This document shows, piece by piece, positions 53,719 to 60,483 of a DNA stretch of 64,000 bases. Made by a program: the position numbers and the translations under genes. The DNA lies in assembly GCA_963707975.1 (NCBI GenBank), contig OY970177.1, positions 1,550,001 to 1,614,000 on the forward strand, read 5' to 3'. The notes under the pieces were generated by a model. The model worked only from the letters and a program-made list of their open reading frames with translations. It ran no database searches and was not told the origin of the DNA. Source of the DNA: CAVVXX01 sp963707975. GTDB taxonomy: Bacteria > Pseudomonadota > Alphaproteobacteria > Micropepsales > Micropepsaceae. Position 1 is the stretch's first letter, and each line of letters starts with the position of its first letter.

Positions 53719-54036
53719 TTAGGCGGCCTTCTTCGAGGATTTGGAACGCATCTCGACGATGCCCATGATGTCGGACTCCTTCATGATCAGGAGTTCCTCG
53801 CCATCGATCTTCACTTCGGTGCCCGACCACTTGCCGAACAGCACGTGATCGCCGGGTTTCACCTCGGGCAGCACGCGCTTGCCGTTATCGTCGAGCGCGC
53901 CGGGGCCGACGGCGATGATCTCGCCTTCCTGCGGCTTCTCCTGCGCGGTTTCGGGAATGATGATGCCGCCGGCGGATTTGCTCTCTTCCTTGACGCGGCG
54001 GACGACCACGCGGTCGCCCAGGGGACGGAATTTCAT
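53719..54036 (-). CDS. groS: 10 kDa co-chaperonin GroES
   Basis: A 105-aa heptameric lid of the GroEL chamber. It starts MKFRPLGDRVVVRRVKEESK, has the mobile loop region SAGGIIIPETAQEKPQEG and the KPGDHVLFGKWSGTEV segment. The C-terminus carries a Lys/Ser-rich extension (MRSKSSKKAA) of about 8 residues beyond the usual end, which is unusual but does not disturb the core. GGAGGAG lies about 7 nt before the ATG at 54036. First gene of groESL. Confidence 0.97.
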   Translation of the reverse strand: MKFRPLGDRVVVRRVKEESKSAGGIIIPETAQEKPQEGEIIAVGPGALDDNGKRVLPEVKPGDHVLFGKWSGTEVKIDGEELLIMKESDIMGIVEMRSKSSKKAA

Positions 54037-54085
54037 GGGGTTGCTCCTCCGAAGTTCCAGTTTTATCAATAGGTTAGACGCAGTG

Positions 54086-54112
54086 GCAGCACTCCGCACG
54101 CCGGAGTGCCAA
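54086..54112 (-). promoter_or_regulatory. CIRCE operator (HrcA site) of groESL
   Basis: On the minus strand: TTGGCACTC, a 9-nt spacer, GAGTGCTGC. The consensus is TTAGCACTC-N9-GAGTGCTAA, so the inner bases are perfect and three outer positions differ. It lies 50 nt upstream of groES. HrcA repression, relieved by heat, is the expected control; hrcA itself is not in the window. Confidence 0.92.
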
Positions 54113-54308
54113 CCGCTGTGCAGGAGATAGGGGGGCAGGGGGCGAACGTCAAGGGGTAGACCAACGTCTATTATCTCTGAAGGTCATGGAAATGGACACG
54201 CAGGAACTGTTCTGGAAAGTAAGTCAGAAATTCCGCTTACTGCTTTGGATGAGAGTGACTTTGAAAAAATAGTGAGATCGTGAATTTAACATAGGGAAGG
54301 AAACGGTG

Positions 54309-54761
54309 ATGCGTATCATGGGGGTGGTTTTTGCGCTGGCGCTGACGCTGGTTTCGGGCGGCACGCAGGCCAGGGCCGCCGATCTTTCGACGCTCAGCAA
54401 TCTATGGGCGTCGGCGTGGAGCGCCAAGAAGCTGGACGCGGTGATGGCGTTCTACGCGCCGGAGCCTGTGTTCCTGCCCACGGTTGGTCCGCGCTGGGAA
54501 GGCGCGGCCGAAATCCGCAAGAACTTCGCGGGAGTGCTGGCGACGTATAATCCGCATATCGTTCTGCACAGCAGCAAAAGTGAATCCTCGGGCCGCCTCG
54601 CCTATGACAACGGCACCTATGAGGAAACCATCACGCCAGTGAAGGGGGGCGCAGCCATCCCAGCCAAAGGCAGTTATCTTTTCGTCTTCCTGCGCCAGAA
54701 GAACGGCGACTGGAAAATCCTCGAACAGACCTGGACAGAACTTGAGCCGGTGAAGCTCTAA
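54309..54761 (+). CDS. Secreted SnoaL/DUF4440-like protein
   Basis: A 150-aa protein with a signal peptide (MRIMGVVFALALTLVSGG ... ARA) and an NTF2-like cone fold typical of SnoaL-like/DUF4440 proteins: LSNLWASAWSAKKLDAVMAF, YAPEPVFLPTVGPRWEGAAE, and the final strand GDWKILEQTWTE. Such domains bind small ligands or are catalytic; the substrate is unknown. I start at the ATG at 54309; a GTG one codon earlier is possible. It may be co-transcribed with the GST gene 27 nt downstream. Confidence 0.82.
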   Translation: MRIMGVVFALALTLVSGGTQARAADLSTLSNLWASAWSAKKLDAVMAFYAPEPVFLPTVGPRWEGAAEIRKNFAGVLATYNPHIVLHSSKSESSGRLAYDNGTYEETITPVKGGAAIPAKGSYLFVFLRQKNGDWKILEQTWTELEPVKL

Positions 54762-54788
54762 TCCGCGTTCGCAATCCGGAGAACGACC

Positions 54789-55442
54789 ATGGCCATGACT
54801 TTTTATTACGCGCCCGGCTCGTGCTCGATGTCGTCGCACATCGCGCTTGAGGAAGTTGGCGCGCAATACGAGCCGCGCGCGATCAAGCTCGCCCAGCAGG
54901 AACAGCGAAGCCCCGAATATCTGGCGCTCAATCCGCGCGGCCGGGTGCCGGTGCTGGTGCTCGATGACGGCCGCGTGCTCACCGAATGCGCGGCCATCCT
55001 GCTTTACCTCGCGGGTAAATATCCCAAGGCGAAGCTGTGGCCCGACGATGCCGAAGCGCAGGCGCAATGCATCGAGTGGCTGTCGTGGCTGGCGAGCGGC
55101 GTGCACGTGGCCTTCGCCCAGACGCGGCGCCCGCCGCGCTTCGTGGGGCAGAACCCGGACGCGTTTCCCTTCGTCAAAACGGCGGGCATGAATTATCTGC
55201 GCTCGGCCTATGTCGATATCGAGCGCCGCCTTTCCAAAAGCGCCTACGCGGTGGGCGATTCGGTTTCGATCGCCGATCTGCACCTTTATGTGTTCTTCGT
55301 CTGGGGCCGCGGCGCAGGCTTTCTTGCGCCTGCGGCCACGCCCGCCTTCATGCAGTGGGGCGAGAAAATGGCGGCGCGCCCCTCCGTGCAGCGCATGGTT
55401 GAGATAGAGGCGCTAAAGCCCGCCGCCAAGCCCCAAGTCTAG
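54789..55442 (+). CDS. Glutathione S-transferase family protein
   Basis: A 217-aa GST. The N-terminal thioredoxin fold opens FYYAPGSCSMSSHIALEEVG (the Ser of the GSCS turn is the likely glutathione-activating residue of beta-class relatives) and has the cis-Pro NPRGRVPVLVLDDG and ECAAILLYLA for glutathione gamma-Glu binding. The helical C-terminal domain has the N-capping box SVSIADLHLYVF. It conjugates or reduces electrophiles with glutathione; the substrate is unknown. ATGs at 54789 and 54795 are both possible. Confidence 0.9.
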   Translation: MAMTFYYAPGSCSMSSHIALEEVGAQYEPRAIKLAQQEQRSPEYLALNPRGRVPVLVLDDGRVLTECAAILLYLAGKYPKAKLWPDDAEAQAQCIEWLSWLASGVHVAFAQTRRPPRFVGQNPDAFPFVKTAGMNYLRSAYVDIERRLSKSAYAVGDSVSIADLHLYVFFVWGRGAGFLAPAATPAFMQWGEKMAARPSVQRMVEIEALKPAAKPQV

Positions 55443-55559
55443 CCCCGCAATACGAGCCTAGATGAAGCGAATCTGGCGATTCCGTTCATCGCCGGTTCAG
55501 GCCCGAAACATCAGACTGCGCGTTAGCAGGTGGGGCAGAAGATCAAAGGAGAGAGTTCC

Positions 55560-55931
55560 ATGAAAGCTTTTACCAAGGCTGCAATCGGCGCGCTTGTGCT
55601 GGCAGGGGCCGCGATGACGGCAGCAGCGCCCGCCGATGCGCGTGTTGCGGTTGGGATCGGCATTGGCGTGCCTGGACCTTATTACGGCGCGCCCTATTAC
55701 GGTCCTAGCTGTCCGTACTGGGGTTACAGCCCCTATTGCGACTATGGCTACTATGACGGCCCCGTCTTCATCGACGGCGTCTGGGTCGGCGGCGGGCACT
55801 TCCGTCACCGCTTCTTCGGCGGCCATCACCAGTTCTGGTACAACAATGGCTGGCATAATGGCGGATGGGGCCGTGGCGGCCACTGGAGTGGCCGTGGCGG
55901 CTTTGGGGGACATGGCCGCGGACACCGCTAA
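55560..55931 (+). CDS. Small secreted Gly/Tyr/His-rich protein
   Basis: A 123-aa protein with a signal peptide (MKAFTKAAIGALVLAGAAMT ... ADA). The mature part is a run of GPYYGAPYYGPSCPYWGYSP-like aromatic and Gly repeats, a VFIDGVWVGGGHFRHRF core (a motif seen in many small alphaproteobacterial secreted proteins) and a Gly/His/Arg tail (GRGGHWSGRGGFGGHGRGHR). Low complexity suggests a cell-surface or metal-binding role, but nothing specific can be claimed. GGAGAG lies 6 nt before the ATG at 55560. A terminator follows. Confidence 0.8.
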   Translation: MKAFTKAAIGALVLAGAAMTAAAPADARVAVGIGIGVPGPYYGAPYYGPSCPYWGYSPYCDYGYYDGPVFIDGVWVGGGHFRHRFFGGHHQFWYNNGWHNGGWGRGGHWSGRGGFGGHGRGHR

Positions 55932-55956
55932 GTCCTGACTGACTGCGGAAACGAAG

Positions 55957-55997
55957 CGCGCGGGGAAGCCACTGGCTCTCCCCGCGCGTTTCTTTTT
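55957..55997 (+). terminator. Rho-independent terminator
   Basis: CGCGCGGGGA (55957-55966) pairs with TCCCCGCGCG (55979-55988), loop of 12 nt, followed by TTTCTTTTT. Terminates the Gly/Tyr-rich protein gene. Confidence 0.9.
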
Positions 55998-56107
55998 GCG
56001 CGGAACCAAAATTTCGCGCAAGGCCCGGAACGTTTTGCCTGTTCACCGCGTTTGATTCGCATGTGACTCCCACCATGGAGGGGCAAGCTAACTCCTGGAG
56101 GTTAGTC

Positions 56108-56377
56108 ATGAAAACCATCCTGAAAGGGGCGCTTGTTGCATTGACGTTGGCCGCGACGCCGTTGATCGGCGCAGGCGCGGCGGAAGCATCCGATGTCGGC
56201 GTCTATGCCGGCAGCAACGGCGTGTCCGGTTACTACGACAGCTATCATCATTGGCACGCCTATCGCCGCTATGGGCGCAGATATGAGCGGCCTTATGTCC
56301 GCGCAGCAGTGCGGCACGATTGGTGCTGGTATCACCGCTACAACTGGCGCTGCCGGAACTATCGTTATGGCTGGTAA
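56108..56377 (+). CDS. Small secreted Tyr/His/Arg-rich protein
   Basis: An 89-aa protein. The signal peptide (MKTILKGALVALTLAATPLI ... AEA) leads to a mature part of about 60 residues dominated by Tyr, His, Arg and Trp (SGYYDSYHHWHAYRRYGRRY, then WCWYHRYNWRCRNYRYGW). A strong CTGGAGG ribosome-binding site precedes the ATG at 56108, so it is probably well expressed. Unknown function; the composition would suit binding to a polyanion or metal. It has its own terminator. Confidence 0.78.
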   Translation: MKTILKGALVALTLAATPLIGAGAAEASDVGVYAGSNGVSGYYDSYHHWHAYRRYGRRYERPYVRAAVRHDWCWYHRYNWRCRNYRYGW

Positions 56378-56397
56378 CGGGCGCCTCGCCTGAAGCG

Positions 56398-56435
56398 AAC
56401 GGCCCGGTGCGAAACTTCGCGCCGGGCCGTTTCAT
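56398..56435 (+). terminator. Rho-independent terminator
   Basis: AACGGCCCGG (56398-56407) pairs with CCGGGCCGTT (56422-56431), loop of 14 nt that itself can pair GCGAA/TTCGC, followed by T-C-A. The stem is strong, the T tract short. Confidence 0.8.
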
Positions 56436-56514
56436 GTTTGGCCCGCGCCGGATGCAACGATTACCGCAGTTTACGAGTTTTCTCTCTGGGGCAGGCACCT
56501 AAGGAGGATACTTC

Positions 56515-56820
56515 ATGAGAATGATCTTCAAAGGCGGGCTTGCAACACTGGCATTAGGCGTCGGTATTGGCGTGAGCGGTTCCGCGCTTGCTGAGACCTA
56601 CGACAGTCCGGGTTTTGCCTTCGGCTCGCACGAGGCCTATCTGATCCAGCACTGCACGTACAATCCGTGCAATATCGATTACTCGACCATGCCGAACTGG
56701 CCCAGCAATCCTTATTACAGGCATCCGCGCGTGCGCGTGTATGAATATCCGGGTTATTCCAATGATCAGTACCCGCCACCGCCGCCGCCCGAGGAACAGT
56801 ATCCAGACGACGAACGGTAA
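56515..56820 (+). CDS. Small secreted Pro/Tyr-rich protein
   Basis: A 101-aa protein with a signal peptide (MRMIFKGGLATLALGVGIGV ... ALA), a middle part with two cysteines (EAYLIQHCTYNPCNIDYSTM) and a C-terminal tail of Tyr and a run of seven prolines (YPPPPPPEEQYP). AAGGAGG sits 7 nt before the ATG. It is the third small aromatic-rich secreted protein in a row, each with its own strong ribosome-binding site; sequence similarity among the three is limited to composition and the signal peptide. Function unknown. Confidence 0.78.
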   Translation: MRMIFKGGLATLALGVGIGVSGSALAETYDSPGFAFGSHEAYLIQHCTYNPCNIDYSTMPNWPSNPYYRHPRVRVYEYPGYSNDQYPPPPPPEEQYPDDER

Positions 56821-56842
56821 TTTGCGCGTCATGGATGCGTTT

Positions 56843-56874
56843 GAACCCGGCGTGTGGCCCCACGCACCGGGTTC
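56843..56874 (+). terminator. Probable terminator hairpin
   Basis: GAACCCGG (56843-56850) pairs with CCGGGTTC (56867-56874), with further CGTG/CACG pairing inside; the following AATTGTTG is only weakly T-rich. It is placed 22 nt after the Pro/Tyr-rich gene. Confidence 0.6.
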
Positions 56875-57027
56875 AATTGTTGCGGGTCACGGCCCGCCCC
56901 GGCCATAATCGGCTTGGGATTGCGGATTTTCCTCAATTATTTGAGCGTAATTGCGGGCCTGCACTCGCGGGCACGGCGGACATAAAGTAAGGGAAGGCCG
57001 TCATCGGGACTGGCCAGGGAGAGCATC

Positions 57028-58152
57028 ATGCGCGTGGGCGTGCCTAAGGAAATCAAGGTCCACGAATACCGGGTGGGAATGACGCCGGCGGCCGCGCGCG
57101 AACTCACTAGCCGCGGCCATCAGGTGTTCGTCGAGACCAAGGCGGGCGAGGCCATCGGCCTGCACGACGACCATTACAAGCGCGTGGGCGCCAGCATCCT
57201 GCCCAATGCGGACGAGGTGTTCGCCGCCGCCGACATGGTGGTGAAGGTGAAGGAGCCGCAGCCCATCGAGATCAAGCGGCTGCGCCCCGGCCAGACGCTG
57301 TTCACCTATCTGCATCTGGCGCCCGATGCCGAACAGACGCAAGGATTGCTCGCCTCGGGCGCCATTTGCATCGCCTATGAAACGGTGACGGATGCACGCG
57401 GGGGCCTGCCCTTGCTGGCGCCTATGAGCGAAGTGGCGGGGCGCATGTCGATCCAGGCGGGCGCGCGCTGCCTGGAGATGGAAGCAGGCGGGCGCGGCAT
57501 GCTGCTGGGTGGCGTGCCGGGCGTGCCGGCGGCGAAAGTGGTGGTGCTGGGGGGCGGCGTGGTCGGCATGAATGCCGCTCGCATGGCTATGGGGGTGGAA
57601 GCGCACGCCACCGTGCTCGATATCTCGCTCCACCGGCTCTACGAGCTCGATCTTTATTTCGGCTCCAAGCTGAACACTGTTTTTTCCACCATCGACGCCA
57701 TCGAAGAATATGTGCTGGACGCCGATCTCGTCATCGGCGCGGTGCTGCTGCCGGGCGCCGAGGCCCCCAAGCTCATCACCGAGAAAATGGTGCGCGAGAT
57801 GAAAAAGGGCTCGGTGCTGGTCGACGTCGCCATCGACCAGGGCGGCTGTTCCGAGACCTCGCATCCTACCACCCACGCGCAGCCCACCTATAAGGTGCAC
57901 GACGTGGTGCATTATTGCGTCGCCAATATGCCGGGCGCGGTGGCGCGCACCTCGACCTTCGCGCTCAACAATGCGACGCTGCCTTTCACCATCGCGCTAG
58001 CGGAATTGGGCCCTGAGCAGGCGATGATGCAGAACCCGCATCTGCGCGCTGGCCTCAACGTCTACAAGGGCGCGCTCACCTATAAGGCGGTGGCGGAGGC
58101 GCAGCAGCTTCCCTTCAAGAAGGCGGAAGAGGTGCTTAGACTCGCCTCCTGA
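57028..58152 (+). CDS. ald: Alanine dehydrogenase
   Basis: A 374-aa NAD+-dependent enzyme that interconverts L-alanine and pyruvate plus ammonia. N-terminal MRVGVPKEIKVHEYRVGMTP with the pyruvate-binding Arg, KVKEPQPIEIKRLRPGQTLF with the catalytic Lys, TYLHLA with the catalytic His, the Rossmann loop VVVLGGGVVGMNAARMA, and the C-terminal SVLVDVAIDQGGCSET all match the family, and the length is standard. The next gene begins on the last base of its stop codon (TGATG), so both are translated together. Confidence 0.96.
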   Translation: MRVGVPKEIKVHEYRVGMTPAAARELTSRGHQVFVETKAGEAIGLHDDHYKRVGASILPNADEVFAAADMVVKVKEPQPIEIKRLRPGQTLFTYLHLAPDAEQTQGLLASGAICIAYETVTDARGGLPLLAPMSEVAGRMSIQAGARCLEMEAGGRGMLLGGVPGVPAAKVVVLGGGVVGMNAARMAMGVEAHATVLDISLHRLYELDLYFGSKLNTVFSTIDAIEEYVLDADLVIGAVLLPGAEAPKLITEKMVREMKKGSVLVDVAIDQGGCSETSHPTTHAQPTYKVHDVVHYCVANMPGAVARTSTFALNNATLPFTIALAELGPEQAMMQNPHLRAGLNVYKGALTYKAVAEAQQLPFKKAEEVLRLAS

Positions 58153-59003
58153 TGGCGCCGGCACTCATCACAGGACTTTCTGAAATCGCGCCCGATTATG
58201 ACGCGCTCATCTGCGATGTGTGGGGCGTGCTGCATGACGGCAGGCAGGCGCGTTCTGCCGCCTGGGAAGCCTGCATCCGCTTTCACGAAACGGACAAGCC
58301 GGTTGTGCTGTTTTCCAACGCGCCGCGGCTGGCGGGCGAGGTGCAGAAGCAGCTCGACAAAATGGGCGTGCCGCGCGTGGCCTATGATGCCATCGTCACC
58401 TCGGGCGCGGTCACGCGCGAGGCGCTGGAACGGCGCACCGAAAGACATGCGCTCAGGCTTTTGCACATCGGGCCCGCGCGCGACCGTAGCGTCTATGAAG
58501 GCCTCAATGTCAGCATCGTGGGCGCGGCCGAGGCGGAGTTGGTGCTTTGCACCGGCTTCTACGACGATGAAAAGGAAACGCCGGAAGATTACCGCAAGCT
58601 CTTGGGCGAGCTTGCCGCACGCAAGTTGACACTGCTCTGCGTCAATCCCGACATCGTGGTGCAGCGTGGCGACAGGTTGATCTATTGCGCGGGCGCGATT
58701 GCGCGCCTCTACGAACAGCTGGGCGGCCATACGCTTTATTATGGCAAGCCGCATCTGCCGATTTATCTAGCCGTGCTGGCGAAAGCGCGCGAGTTTGGCC
58801 AGGCTACGCACCCGCTGGTTGTTGGCGATGGGCTCGAAACCGACATCAAGGGCGCCAATGCGGCTGGCCTCGATGCGCTGTTCATCATGGACGGCATCTT
58901 CGCCGCGGAAATCCCAGACAAGAGCGACATCGGGGCAATCGCCAAATTGCTTAACGCGAAAGGCGTGAGCGCGCGCGCGGTTATGCCGGTACTTAAGTGG
59001 TAA
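58152..59003 (+). CDS. TIGR01459-family HAD-type (class IIA) hydrolase
   Basis: A 283-aa HAD phosphatase of the NagD/class IIA type. Motif I is YDALICDVWGVLHDGRQ, motif II lies in VVLFSNAPRLAGEV, and the Lys/acidic motifs are YGKPHLPIYLAVLAKA and VVGDGLETDIKGANAAG. It matches the alphaproteobacterial family annotated as TIGR01459, whose substrate is not established. Its start overlaps the ald stop by one base. It may dephosphorylate a small metabolite. Confidence 0.88.
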   Translation: MAPALITGLSEIAPDYDALICDVWGVLHDGRQARSAAWEACIRFHETDKPVVLFSNAPRLAGEVQKQLDKMGVPRVAYDAIVTSGAVTREALERRTERHALRLLHIGPARDRSVYEGLNVSIVGAAEAELVLCTGFYDDEKETPEDYRKLLGELAARKLTLLCVNPDIVVQRGDRLIYCAGAIARLYEQLGGHTLYYGKPHLPIYLAVLAKAREFGQATHPLVVGDGLETDIKGANAAGLDALFIMDGIFAAEIPDKSDIGAIAKLLNAKGVSARAVMPVLKW

Positions 59004-59063
59004 GCCTGCTTGCCGCGCCCGCCTGCGACCGATAAGACACGTCATTCACACATCAGGGGCACC

Positions 59064-59489
59064 ATGGACGCCGCGGCCTTATCGATTAACCAGCTCGAGC
59101 CTGGAATGAGCGCGAGCTATTCCAAGACCATCACCGAGGCCGATGTCGAGGCCTATGGCATGCTTTCGGGCGACATGAATCCGGTTCACTTCGACGAGGC
59201 CTACGCCGAGGCCACCATATTCCGGGGCCGCATCGCGCATGGCATGTTGAGCGCCAGCCTGATTTCCACCGTGCTCGGCATGCAATTGCCGGGACCGGGC
59301 TGCATCGTGCTCAATGTAGTTTTGCGCTTTCGCGCGCCGGTGCGCATCGGCAACACCGTTACCGCCACCTGTGCCGTGCGCGAAGTGGACGTGGTGAAGC
59401 GCCGCGTCACCATGGATTGCGTGTGCAAAGTGCACGACACAGTTGTTATCGAGGGCGAAGCGCTGGTGATGCCGGCCAAGCGCGCCTGA
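59064..59489 (+). CDS. MaoC-like (R)-specific enoyl-CoA hydratase
   Basis: A 141-aa hot-dog-fold protein with the hydratase-2 motif: YGMLSGDMNPVHFDEAYAEA, IFRGRIAHGMLSASLISTVL, and LNVVLRFRAPVRIGNTVTAT. Asp and His in SGDMNPVHFD are the catalytic pair of PhaJ-type enzymes that hydrate enoyl-CoA to (R)-3-hydroxyacyl-CoA. Start choice: the ATG at 59064 follows GGGGCACC; an in-frame ATG at 59010 would add 18 residues without family resemblance. It could supply PHA or fatty-acid routes; no pha gene is nearby. Confidence 0.87.
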   Translation: MDAAALSINQLEPGMSASYSKTITEADVEAYGMLSGDMNPVHFDEAYAEATIFRGRIAHGMLSASLISTVLGMQLPGPGCIVLNVVLRFRAPVRIGNTVTATCAVREVDVVKRRVTMDCVCKVHDTVVIEGEALVMPAKRA

Positions 59490-59499
59490 CGCGAGCGCA

Positions 59500-60459
59500 A
59501 TGCGAATACTGCGCCATTACCGCAATCTTTCTCCGGGCGCGCGTGGTCTCGTGGTGGCGCTCGGAAATTTCGACGGCGTGCATCTGGGCCACCGGGCGCT
59601 GATCGCGGAAGCCGTGCGCATTGCCAAGCAGGCCGGCAAGCAGCTGGCCGTGGTGGTGTTCGAGCCGCAGCCGCAGGAATTTTTCCGCCCCGACGCCGCG
59701 CCATTCCGTCTCACACCTTTCCGCGCCAAGGCGCATTTGCTGTCGCAACTGGGCGTGGATCTTCTCGTCGTGCTGCATTTCGACCGGGCGCTGGCGCAAA
59801 TGAGCGCGCAGGATTTCGTGCTGGACATTCTCAAGGGCGAACTGGCCGCCGCCCATGTCGTGGTGGGCGACGATTTCCGTTTCGGGCGGGGCCGCGGCGG
59901 CGACGCCTCCGTGCTGTCTTATATGGGCGAGATGGAGGGCTTCGGCGTCACCGTGTTCGCGCTGGAGGCGGGCGGCGGCGCCGACAAGATTTCATCCACG
60001 CGTATCCGCGAGGCATTGCGCGCAGGCCGCCCGGATGAGGCGGCCAAGCTGCTCGGCCACTGGTGGACGGTCGAGGGCCATGTGGCGGCCGGCGACGGGC
60101 GGGGGCGCGGGCTCGACTTTCCCACCGCAAATTTGAAACTCGAACATATGCTGGAGCCCAAATTCGGCATCTATGCCGTGCGCGCGGTGGTGGATGAGAA
60201 GCAAACCTGTGACGGTGTTGCCAGCTTCGGCATCCGCCCGATGTTCGAGGTGAAGAAACCGCTTCTGGAGGTACACCTGTTCGATTTTCAAGGCGATCTA
60301 TACGGCAAGCATCTGGCGGTTTCGTTCGTGGCTTATCTGCGCCCCGAACAGAAATTCGCGAGCCTCGATGCGCTGAAGGCACAGATGGCGAAAGACGCCG
60401 ACGCGGCCAAGCGCCTGCTTGCCAAGGCGGGCGCCGCGCCACCCGCGCTGGACCGTTAA
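59500..60459 (+). CDS. ribF: Bifunctional riboflavin kinase / FAD synthetase
   Basis: A 319-aa enzyme making FMN and then FAD. The N-terminal adenylyltransferase has ALGNFDGVHLGHRALIAEA (HIGH-like) and VVGDDFRFGRGRGGD, then the KISSTRIREALRAG-type segment (here KISSTRIREAL). The C-terminal flavokinase has GRGLDFPTANLKLE, YAVRAVV and GVASFGIRPMF. The N-terminus (MRILRHYRNLSPGARG) is typical. It precedes ileS by 24 nt, a conserved alphaproteobacterial order. Confidence 0.96.
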   Translation: MRILRHYRNLSPGARGLVVALGNFDGVHLGHRALIAEAVRIAKQAGKQLAVVVFEPQPQEFFRPDAAPFRLTPFRAKAHLLSQLGVDLLVVLHFDRALAQMSAQDFVLDILKGELAAAHVVVGDDFRFGRGRGGDASVLSYMGEMEGFGVTVFALEAGGGADKISSTRIREALRAGRPDEAAKLLGHWWTVEGHVAAGDGRGRGLDFPTANLKLEHMLEPKFGIYAVRAVVDEKQTCDGVASFGIRPMFEVKKPLLEVHLFDFQGDLYGKHLAVSFVAYLRPEQKFASLDALKAQMAKDADAAKRLLAKAGAAPPALDR

Positions 60460-60483
60460 TCGGGCCCCTGTTACATCCCTTTT

